A stretch of DNA of 14,073 nucleotides, taken from an uncultured Prevotella sp. (GTDB taxonomy: Bacteria > Bacteroidota > Bacteroidia > Bacteroidales > Bacteroidaceae). Below, one piece after another: positions 7,651 to 14,073 of this stretch (within the stretch, counting starts at the first letter, position 1; every line of letters begins with the position of its first letter). The notes below the pieces were generated by a model that saw only the letters and a list, made by a program, of their open reading frames with translations, searched no databases and was not told where the DNA came from. Position numbers and translations under genes: made by a program. The stretch is from contig CAKQFW010000030.1 in NCBI GenBank assembly GCA_934230965.1, positions 1 through 14,073 of the forward strand, given 5' to 3'.

Positions 7651-7710
7651 GAAAGCGCAAAACATGATGTTTAAAAGACTAAATAAAAACCATTAATTAC
7701 TAAACGAAAC

Positions 7711-9627
7711 ATGAAGAAAAATTTGATGACAGCAGTTTTGCTGGGCGCCACATTAACGATGTCGGCTGCCAATAAAATCGACCGCATCGAGCCTACCAAC
7801 TGGTTCGTGGGCATGAAGGACCCACAGGTGCAACTTATGGTGTATGGTAAGAATATACGTTCGGCCGAGGTGTCGACCGATTATCCTGGCGTGCGCATTG
7901 ATAGCTTGGTGCGTCTCGACTCGCCCAACTACTTGCTGATTTACATGAATGTAAAGGATGCTAAAGCTGGTACCATGCAACTGAAGTTTGCGGGTCGTGG
8001 CGTTAAGCAAACAGTGCCTTACACCCTCAACAATCGTAAGATGAGTGGTGAGGAGCGCAAGGGATTCACCAATGCCGATGTGCTTTACATGCTTATGCCT
8101 GACCGCTTTGCATCGTCGGGCGTTGACCACTCAAATATTAAGGGTTTAGACCCCTACATCTTTAACCGTAAAGAGCCCAGCATGCGTCATGGTGGCGACC
8201 TGAACGGTATACGCCAGCACCTCGACTATTTCAAAGACCTTGGCGTAACAGCTTTGTGGTTTACACCTGTGCTTGAAAATAATGGTACCGAACTGGGCAA
8301 GCATAGCTCTTACCATGGCTATGCTACTACCGACTATTATCGTGTTGACCCTCGTTTCGGCTCAAACGAAGAATATGCACAGCTGATTGATGAGGCACAC
8401 CAAAAAGGCTTGAAGGTGGTAATGGATATGATCTTTAATCACTGTGGCTTTAGGCATCCGTGGGTGAGCGATATGCCGTCGCACGACTGGCTGAACACCC
8501 CCGAGTGGTTGGCACCTGAAAATCAGGCAAACAATAAGAAAACAAAAACTATTGACGGTACCGCACAGGTAAACGACAAGTATCTGCAAACCAGCTATAA
8601 GCTTACACCTGTGCTCGACCCCTATGCCAGCGAAATTGACATGAAAGAGACTGTTGACGGATGGTTTACGCCCTCTATGCCTGACTTGAACCAGCGCAAT
8701 CCGCACGTTATCACCTATCTTATTCAGAACAGCGAGTGGTGGATAGAGACAGCTGGCATTGACGGCATACGTATGGATACCTATCCTTATGCCGATCGCG
8801 CTGCCATGGCTCACTGGATGGAGGTGCTGAACCATGAATATCCTAACTTCAACACTGTGGGCGAAACATGGGTAACAGAGCCTGCTTATACCGCTGCTTG
8901 GCAAAAAGATTCGAAACTGACGACACAGAATTCGAACTTGAAAACTGTGATGGACTTTGCTTTCTTCGACCGCATCAATGCTGCTAAGAAAGAAGAGAGC
9001 GACAGAGGTGCAGGCTTTAACCGCGTGTACAACTCGTTGTGCTACGACTATCTCTATGCTGACCCCTCGCATGTGATGGCATTTATTGAGAACCACGACA
9101 CTGACCGTTTCTTGGAAGAAGGTCAAGACACATTGGCCCTGAAACAGGCTTTGGCCCTCTTGCTCACCATCAACCGCATACCGCAGCTTTATTATGGTAC
9201 AGAGGTGTTGATGAACGGCGTTAAAAAGTTAACCGACGGTTATGTGCGTTGCGACTTCCCGGGTGGTTTCCCTGGTGATGCACAAAACGCCTTTACACGC
9301 GAAGGACGCACCAAAGAGCAAAACCAGATGTTCAACTGGTTGAGCCGACTGCTGCACTGGCGTCAGGGCAACAAACTCATTACCGAAGGCAAGCAAACGC
9401 AGTTTGCACCTGTTGATGGTGTTTATGTTGTGGCTCGTACACTGAATGGAAAATCGGTGCTCACCGTTGTTAACGGTACCAGCCGTGAAAAGAAGATGCG
9501 CATTGCTCGCTATGCTGAGATTATCAAAGATGCTACTACTGCCAAAAATATCCTTACAGGCCGAAGCATTGATCTCACCAAGGATGTGACGCTGACACCT
9601 CGCACCACAATGATACTTGAGTTTTGA
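7711..9627 (+). CDS. susA: SusA-like neopullulanase / cyclomaltodextrinase (GH13)
   Basis: This 638-residue periplasmic enzyme should cleave alpha-1,4 bonds in imported malto-oligosaccharides, pullulan or cyclodextrins. A Sec signal peptide (about 1-20, LLGATLTMSAA) starts the protein, and no lipobox is seen. A cyclomaltodextrinase-type N-terminal domain follows (about 22-115, IDRIEPTNWFVGMKDPQVQL), then the GH13 barrel and a small C-terminal beta domain (about 555-638). Conserved regions are D239-MIFNH244, MPDLN around 323-327, the nucleophile D356 in GIRMD, the acid/base E385 in GETW, and D463 in IENHDTDR. B. thetaiotaomicron SusA has 617 residues and the same layout. The gene lies 60 bp after pulA and 27 bp before the amylase gene, consistent with one transcript. 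A general neopullulanase name is safe; calling it SusA rests on domain order and context. Confidence 0.9.
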   Translation: MKKNLMTAVLLGATLTMSAANKIDRIEPTNWFVGMKDPQVQLMVYGKNIRSAEVSTDYPGVRIDSLVRLDSPNYLLIYMNVKDAKAGTMQLKFAGRGVKQTVPYTLNNRKMSGEERKGFTNADVLYMLMPDRFASSGVDHSNIKGLDPYIFNRKEPSMRHGGDLNGIRQHLDYFKDLGVTALWFTPVLENNGTELGKHSSYHGYATTDYYRVDPRFGSNEEYAQLIDEAHQKGLKVVMDMIFNHCGFRHPWVSDMPSHDWLNTPEWLAPENQANNKKTKTIDGTAQVNDKYLQTSYKLTPVLDPYASEIDMKETVDGWFTPSMPDLNQRNPHVITYLIQNSEWWIETAGIDGIRMDTYPYADRAAMAHWMEVLNHEYPNFNTVGETWVTEPAYTAAWQKDSKLTTQNSNLKTVMDFAFFDRINAAKKEESDRGAGFNRVYNSLCYDYLYADPSHVMAFIENHDTDRFLEEGQDTLALKQALALLLTINRIPQLYYGTEVLMNGVKKLTDGYVRCDFPGGFPGDAQNAFTREGRTKEQNQMFNWLSRLLHWRQGNKLITEGKQTQFAPVDGVYVVARTLNGKSVLTVVNGTSREKKMRIARYAEIIKDATTAKNILTGRSIDLTKDVTLTPRTTMILEF

Positions 9628-9654
9628 TGAGATAAATCAAAATCATAAAGAAAT

Positions 9655-11703
9655 ATGAATTTCAAAAAAATTGCTACCTCCCTGGCCATCATCGCTGCTT
9701 CAACATCGGTGATGGCTCAGGGATGGCCCACCGCCTACCAAGGCGTGATGCTGCAAGGCTTCAGCTGGAATAGCTACGACGCAACCAACTGGAAGAACCT
9801 TGAAAGTCAGGCCGACGAACTGTCGCAGTATTTTAAACTGATTTGGATACCACAAAGTGGAAACTGTGGCGGCGAGTCGATGGGTTACGACGACCTTTAT
9901 TGGTTTAATAATTATAAGAGCGCCTTCGGTTCAGAAGACGAATTGCGCTCAATGATTAAAACCTTTAAGCAGAAAGGCTTGGGAACCATTGCTGATGTGG
10001 TGATTAACCACCGCAAAACGCTTACCAACTATGTCGACTTTCCGAAAGAGACCTATAAGGGCAATACCTATCAGTTGCTGTCTACCGACATCTGTGCCAA
10101 CGACTGTAATGGCACGACCCTTGCATGGGCAAAGAAGAACGGATACCAACTGAGTGGCAATAACGATACGGGCGATGGCGTTGACTTTGCCCGCGATCTC
10201 GACCACAAAAGCCTTAATGTGCAGAAGAATGTGAAGGCATACCTCGACTTCTTGCTGAACGACTTGGGCTATACTGGTGTGCGTTATGATATGGTGAAGG
10301 GTTACAGCGCCGAATTTACGGGTATGTATAATGCCGATGCTAAGATGCAATACTCGGTAGGCGAATACTTCGACTATAACAAACAGTTGGTAACAAACTG
10401 GGTGAACGCTACCAAGGTGAATGGAACAATACAGAGTGGGGCCTTCGACTTCCCCTTGCGCAACGCCATTCGCAGTGCCGCCAACAACAACAGTTGGAGC
10501 GACCTGTCGTGGGGAGGCTTGGCTACTGATGCTACGTATAACCGTTATGCGGTGACTTTTGTTGAGAATCACGACACACAGGTGCGTAGCGCCAGCGAAC
10601 AGCAAGACCCCGTGCGCACCGATACATTGGCGGCCAACGCCTTTATGCTGGCTATGCCAGGCACCCCTTGTGTGTTCTTGCCGCACTGGATTGATTGCAA
10701 AGCCGATATTAAAAACATGATATTGGTGCGCAATATGGTAGGCATTAACAACCAGAGCGCTTGGATACAGAACGCAAGCCTGAAACGCCAATATGTGGCT
10801 ACGGTGACGGGTACGAATGGCAAACTGATGGTGGTGGTAGGTCCTACAGCCAGCGATTATATTCCCGCTGGCAACAACTGGGCAATGGTGCTTGATGGCA
10901 AAAACTATCGCTACTTTGTAGAGAAAACTCAGGAAAAGGCCTGGACCTCGCTGCCCTCGGGCACTTATTATGACAATCCTACCGCTACGTTGCGCGTGCT
11001 GTCGGCTACCGATGGTGCTAAGATTGTTTACACTACCGATGGTACCAATCCTACAGCCAGCAGCAAGGCAGTGGCTAATGGCACAACTATTAAGTTGCCT
11101 GAAGGCCAATATACCATGAAAATGGCGCTGCTGCAAGGCGGAAAGGTGTGGGGACAGATTGAACGCCAGTATGACGTGCGCTCGTTTAAATCGTATCCTA
11201 TTGTTGTAAACGTGAATGTTGAGCAAGTGGGATGGAACAGCATGAACGTTTGGTCATGGGGCGGCGATGGCTCGCACAATCCCGTTGCTACGAAGTGGCC
11301 TGGCGATGCAGTAACTACCACTAAACAAGAAGGTGGAAAGAAATGGTACACGCTGAACTACACCATGAACGCTGCTGACGACTATGTAAACTTTGTTTTC
11401 AATACAGGCAAGGGCGACTCGCAAACAGAAAATATTCAAAACGTGAAGCAAACCAGCTACTTTGTCGTTACTACCAACAAAGATAGCCAGGGACATTATA
11501 AATTGCAAGACGTTACCAGCCAGTATACCACAGGCATAGAAGCGGTGGTTAGCAATCGTCCTGCTCGCACCGTGCGCACACTGGTTACTACACTTGATGG
11601 TCGCACCTTGCGTTCTTTCAACAGCGAGGTTAGCATTGCTACAGCCACACAGGGTCTGCCTCATGGTATCTACATCGTGGGTGGTCGTAAGGTAGTAAAG
11701 TAA
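9655..11703 (+). CDS. Secreted alpha-amylase with CBM26-like module and T9SS tail
   Basis: This 682-residue enzyme should hydrolyse internal alpha-1,4 bonds of starch outside the cell. In order it has a Sec signal peptide (1-22, ending SVMA-QG); a GH13 barrel with D114-VVINH119, the nucleophile D212 in GVRYDMVKGYS, the acid/base E237 in VGEYFD and D307 in VENHDTQ; a chitobiase-type Ig-like domain (about 434-509, VLSATDGAKIVYTTDGTNPT); a CBM26-like starch-binding module (about 515-617, MNVWSWGGDG, then KWPGDA); and a tail at 626-682 with TLDGRTL and GLPHGIYIVGGRKVVK. The tail fits type A sorting domains of the type IX secretion system. The barrel motifs resemble the plant/archaeal-like amylase group rather than SusG. 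It ends the operon, 27 bp after susA, and is followed by a strong terminator. The amylase call is firm; exact subfamily and surface attachment are inferred. Confidence 0.92.
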   Translation: MNFKKIATSLAIIAASTSVMAQGWPTAYQGVMLQGFSWNSYDATNWKNLESQADELSQYFKLIWIPQSGNCGGESMGYDDLYWFNNYKSAFGSEDELRSMIKTFKQKGLGTIADVVINHRKTLTNYVDFPKETYKGNTYQLLSTDICANDCNGTTLAWAKKNGYQLSGNNDTGDGVDFARDLDHKSLNVQKNVKAYLDFLLNDLGYTGVRYDMVKGYSAEFTGMYNADAKMQYSVGEYFDYNKQLVTNWVNATKVNGTIQSGAFDFPLRNAIRSAANNNSWSDLSWGGLATDATYNRYAVTFVENHDTQVRSASEQQDPVRTDTLAANAFMLAMPGTPCVFLPHWIDCKADIKNMILVRNMVGINNQSAWIQNASLKRQYVATVTGTNGKLMVVVGPTASDYIPAGNNWAMVLDGKNYRYFVEKTQEKAWTSLPSGTYYDNPTATLRVLSATDGAKIVYTTDGTNPTASSKAVANGTTIKLPEGQYTMKMALLQGGKVWGQIERQYDVRSFKSYPIVVNVNVEQVGWNSMNVWSWGGDGSHNPVATKWPGDAVTTTKQEGGKKWYTLNYTMNAADDYVNFVFNTGKGDSQTENIQNVKQTSYFVVTTNKDSQGHYKLQDVTSQYTTGIEAVVSNRPARTVRTLVTTLDGRTLRSFNSEVSIATATQGLPHGIYIVGGRKVVK

Positions 11704-11757
11704 CCACTTGCCTTTGCTCAAGTGAAGACGATTGTTTAAAAGATAAAATATAATTGC

Positions 11758-11843
11758 AAGAAGCCTATCGTGGCGTAAGCTGATAGTATCATCCTTTTTT
11801 TATAGATATACTATTAGCTTAACGTCAAAACGATAGGCTTCTT
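11758..11843 (+). terminator. Long hairpin terminator of the starch operon
   Basis: AAGAAGCCTATCGT (11758-11771) pairs perfectly with ACGATAGGCTTCTT (11830-11843). Inside it a second imperfect stem continues (GGCGTAAGCTGATAGTAT against ATACTATTAGCTTAACGTC), broken mainly by G-U-compatible changes and one bulge, around a T-rich loop. The full stem is over 30 bp. A T-run (11842-11846) follows the stem, as expected for intrinsic termination. It begins 54 bp after the amylase stop codon. Confidence 0.8.
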
Positions 11844-11875
11844 TTTGTAGACTCAAGTTTTTTGTTGTATCTTTG
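11844..11875 (+). promoter_or_regulatory. ettA promoter (TTTG-N20-TAtcTTTG)
   Basis: TTTG at 11844-11847 and TATCTTTG at 11868-11875 are separated by 20 bp, a full match to the Bacteroidetes -33/-7 promoter. Transcription should start near 11882, leaving a leader of about 58 nt before the ATG at 11940. The -33 element lies inside the T-run of the upstream terminator. A second, looser copy, TAATCTTTG at 11897-11904 or so, has the wrong internal spacing. Confidence 0.75.
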
Positions 11876-11939
11876 CACATTATATAATCATTGTATAATC
11901 TTTGCAAAAATCTAATAAACATTATTCAAATAATAATAT

Positions 11940-13637
11940 ATGGCAACAGTTGACGACAAGAAGATTATCTTCTCTATGGTGGGAGTGTCGAAAATCATTC
12001 CCCAAAACCGAAAACAGATATTGAAAGATATCTACCTCTCTTTCTTCTACGGGGCCAAGATTGGCATCATCGGCTTGAATGGTGCTGGTAAATCGACCCT
12101 GATGAAAATTATCGCCGGACTGGAACAACCCACGCAGGGCGATGTGGTATGGAGCCCTGGCTACACGGTGGGTTATCTGCCACAGGATCCGCCCCTGAAC
12201 GAGCAGAAGACGGTGAAGGAAAATGTGATGGAAGGCGTGCAGAAAGCCTATGACGCGCTGGCCGAATATGAAGAGATAAACCGAAAGTTTGGCGAAGAAG
12301 AATATTACAGCGACCCTGATAAGATGGATCAGCTGATGCAACGTCAGGCCGAGGTGCAAGACATTATCGACGCTACCGATGCGTGGAATATGGACTCGAA
12401 ACTTGATCGCGCCATGGCAGCCTTGCGTTGCCCCGCTGGTGACAGTCCTGTAACCAACCTGTCGGGGGGTGAGCGTCGCCGTGTGGCACTTTGCCGCCTG
12501 TTGCTGCAGAAGCCCGATGTGTTGCTGCTTGATGAGCCTACCAACCACCTTGATGCCGAGAGCATCGATTGGCTGGAGCAGCACCTACAGCAGTATGAGG
12601 GAACGGTGATTGCTGTTACCCACGACCGCTACTTCCTCGACGATGTGAGTGAGTGGATATTGGAGCTCGACCGTGGTGAGGGTATTCCTTGGCATGGCAA
12701 TTATTCATCGTGGTTGCAGCAGAAGACGCAGCGCATGATGCAAGAGGAAAAACAGGCCTCGAAACGTCGCAAGGCTTTGGAGCGTGAGCTCGAGTGGGCA
12801 CACATGGCTCCCAAGGCTCGCCAGGCTAAGGGTAAGGCGCGTTTGAACGCCTACGAGAAGATGTTGGGCGAGGAGCAGAAGGTGCGTGAGGAGAAATTGG
12901 AAATCTTCATCCCTAACGGTCCGCGTCTTGGCAACAAGGTTATCGAGGCTCAGCATGTGAAGAAAGCTTACGGCGATAAGGTGCTGTATAACGACCTCAA
13001 CTTTATGCTTCCGCCTAACGGCATCGTGGGCGTGATTGGCCCGAACGGTGCTGGTAAGAGTACGCTGTTCCGCCTCATCATGGGCCTTGAGCAACCCGAT
13101 GCAGGTACTTTTGAGATGGGCGAGACCGTGAAGTTGGCCTATGTTGACCAGCAGCACAAAGACATTGACCCCAATAAGAGCGTGTATGAAACCATCTCGC
13201 AAGGCAACGAGACACTGCGTCTGGGTGGTCGCGATGTGAACGCTCGCGCTTACATCTCGCGTTTCAACTTCTCGGGTACCGACCAGAGCAAACTGTGTGG
13301 AACACTGTCGGGTGGCGAGCGTAACCGCTTGCAGCTGGCTTTGGCGCTGAAACAAGAGGGCAACGTACTATTGCTCGACGAGCCTACCAATGACATTGAT
13401 GTAAACACGCTGCGCGCCTTGGAAGAAGGCCTTGACGAGTTTGCAGGTTGTGCTGTGGTGGTAAGCCACGACCGCTGGTTCCTCGACCGTATCTGCACTC
13501 ATATCCTTGCCTTTGAGGGCAATGGTGAGGTGTTCTTCTTCGAGGGTAGCTACTCTGATTATGAAATTAATAAGGCCCGCCGTTTGGGTAACGAAGACAT
13601 CAAGAAAGGTCGTTATCGTAAACTGATGGAAGACTGA
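11940..13637 (+). CDS. ettA: Energy-dependent translational throttle protein EttA (ABC-F ATPase)
   Basis: This 565-residue cytosolic ABC-F protein binds the ribosomal E site and gates the first steps of elongation according to energy state. It has two ATPase domains and no membrane segment. The first has Walker A G45-LNGAGKST53, signature LSGGE (174-178) and Walker B with D198-EPTNH, catalytic E199. A charged helical linker (about 245-320, EEKQASKRRKALERELEW) follows. The second has Walker A G367-PNGAGKST375, LSGGERNRLQLA and Walker B D480-EPTND, catalytic E481. The N-terminus (VGVSKIIPQNRKQILKDIYLS) closely follows E. coli EttA, which has 555 residues. It has its own promoter, so it is not part of the starch operon. 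Other ABC-F members are less likely given length, N-terminus and the GxKIGIIG pattern. Confidence 0.95.
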   Translation: MATVDDKKIIFSMVGVSKIIPQNRKQILKDIYLSFFYGAKIGIIGLNGAGKSTLMKIIAGLEQPTQGDVVWSPGYTVGYLPQDPPLNEQKTVKENVMEGVQKAYDALAEYEEINRKFGEEEYYSDPDKMDQLMQRQAEVQDIIDATDAWNMDSKLDRAMAALRCPAGDSPVTNLSGGERRRVALCRLLLQKPDVLLLDEPTNHLDAESIDWLEQHLQQYEGTVIAVTHDRYFLDDVSEWILELDRGEGIPWHGNYSSWLQQKTQRMMQEEKQASKRRKALERELEWAHMAPKARQAKGKARLNAYEKMLGEEQKVREEKLEIFIPNGPRLGNKVIEAQHVKKAYGDKVLYNDLNFMLPPNGIVGVIGPNGAGKSTLFRLIMGLEQPDAGTFEMGETVKLAYVDQQHKDIDPNKSVYETISQGNETLRLGGRDVNARAYISRFNFSGTDQSKLCGTLSGGERNRLQLALALKQEGNVLLLDEPTNDIDVNTLRALEEGLDEFAGCAVVVSHDRWFLDRICTHILAFEGNGEVFFFEGSYSDYEINKARRLGNEDIKKGRYRKLMED

Positions 13638-13639
13638 TA

Positions 13640-13676
13640 AGTTGACGAGTTGACAAGCTGACGAGTTGACAAGCTG
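13640..13676 (-). repeat. 8-bp tandem repeat after ettA
   Basis: About 4.6 octamers start 2 bp after the ettA stop codon: AGTTGACG, AGTTGACA, AGCTGACG, AGTTGACA, then AGCTG. Read on the minus strand the unit is CTTGTCAA/CTCGTCAA, the same family as the array at 5689-5722, but in inverted orientation and here at a 3' end rather than before a start codon. Confidence 0.85.
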
Positions 13677-13766
13677 TTAGTTTTGTAAATCAAGTCCTTT
13701 AATATAACTACTGATAAACTCTGGTAACAGTTTGTCAACGCATAAGCTCAAAAACTTAGAAATAAC

Positions 13767-13827
13767 AAAGCGCCCTGTAAAGGCAAGAGTATGATGTTTC
13801 ATACTTTACCGTTACAGGGCGCTTTTT
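13767..13827. terminator. Strong hairpin between convergent ettA and pepD-like genes
   Basis: AAAGCGCCCTGTAA (13767-13780) pairs perfectly with TTACAGGGCGCTTT (13812-13825). Within the loop a further AGTATGA/TCATACT stem closes on TGTT. A five-T run (13823-13827) follows on the plus strand, so it is a good intrinsic terminator for ettA. On the minus strand the following T-run is shorter, so it may also end the dipeptidase transcript, less efficiently. Confidence 0.88.
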
Positions 13828-13849
13828 ATATGTTAACCCTTGTGGGTGA

Positions 13850-14073
13850 TTATTTCTCTACATTTTTCAAAATGTCGAGGATATGATCCCATACCATCTG
13901 TACGGTGGGAATGTGCAAACTCTCGTCGGGGGTGTGTACGCCACGCAGAGTGGGGCCAAACGATACCATATCGAGGTTGGGGTAGCGCTCGGCAAACAAG
14001 CCACACTCAAGACCAGCGTGGATGCCACGAACGATGGGATCTTTGCCAAACAGTTTTTTATACGATGCCACAG
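13850..14073 (-). CDS. pepD: PepD-like M20 aminoacyl-histidine dipeptidase, C-terminal fragment
   Basis: The last 74 or so codons of a minus-strand gene enter from the right; the stop is TAA at 13850-13852. The fragment reads DPIVRGIHAGLECGLFAERYP, then LDMVSFGPTLRGVHTPDE. These are the C-terminal hallmarks of PepD/cytosol non-specific dipeptidase: the His of IHAGLECG is a metal or active-site ligand in the family, and the SFGPTxxGxHxPDE segment lines the catalytic cleft. The family is cytosolic, zinc-dependent and cleaves Xaa-His and other dipeptides. The reading frame stays open to the window edge, so the GTG at 14069-14071 is not the start. It is convergent with ettA and shares the hairpin at 13767-13827. 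No functional link to the starch genes is apparent. Confidence 0.9.
   Translation of the reverse strand, partial: VASYKKLFGKDPIVRGIHAGLECGLFAERYPNLDMVSFGPTLRGVHTPDESLHIPTVQMVWDHILDILKNVEK

Noticed and set aside
9949..11226. A 425-codon open frame on the minus strand inside the amylase gene
   Set aside because: It is an antisense shadow of the catalytic and Ig-like domains, with low-complexity His/Val/Ile composition and no promoter or known motif.
13850..14071. A complete 73-residue protein starting at the GTG near 14071
   Set aside because: The frame stays open to the window edge and the sequence matches the C-terminus of PepD, so it is a truncated view of a larger gene.

Overview
The window looks like a member of the Bacteroidota, most likely Prevotella or a close relative such as Segatella or Xylanibacter. 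The evidence is a SusC-type TonB receptor start, promoters with the Bacteroidetes -7 box TAnnTTTG, almost no Shine-Dalgarno sites, a type IX secretion (T9SS) tail on one enzyme, and short intergenic tandem repeats built on GTCAACTT/GTCAACTC. The genus is an inference; no rRNA is present.

Layout. At 1-137 (minus) lies the 5' end of a SusC-like outer-membrane transporter gene that runs out of the window to the left. A 302-bp divergent region (138-439) holds one promoter for each direction and, almost exactly midway between them, a perfect 22-bp LacI-type palindrome. Rightward from there runs a probable starch/maltodextrin operon: a LacI-family regulator (440-1465), an SLC45-like MFS sugar transporter (1556-2854), a 900-residue plant-DPE2-like 4-alpha-glucanotransferase (2881-5583), a secreted type I pullulanase (5728-7650), a SusA-like neopullulanase (7711-9627) and a multidomain alpha-amylase with a CBM26-like module and a T9SS tail (9655-11703). 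A 144-bp repeat-filled gap splits the series between the glucanotransferase and the pullulanase. After a long hairpin terminator, the housekeeping ABC-F gene ettA (11940-13637) has its own promoter. A strong hairpin (13767-13827) separates it from the 3' end of a convergent pepD-like dipeptidase gene (13850-14073, minus).

How the genes fit together (inference from family knowledge and targeting signals): the T9SS-tailed amylase would attack starch outside the cell. The SusC/D pair, mostly outside the window, would import malto-oligosaccharides to the periplasm. Pullulanase and SusA would trim branched and linear oligomers there. The MFS protein would move maltose or short oligomers across the inner membrane, and the cytosolic CBM20-GH77 enzyme would disproportionate them. 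The LacI protein is the obvious local regulator and takes the place of the membrane regulator SusR of the Bacteroides thetaiotaomicron sus locus. No susD, susE/F, susG-type lipoprotein or GH97 alpha-glucosidase lies in the window.

I see no tRNA, rRNA, CRISPR array, transposase or phage gene. The most notable points are the symmetric operator, the DPE2-like architecture, the T9SS-routed amylase, and the related repeats at 5588-5722 and 13640-13676.
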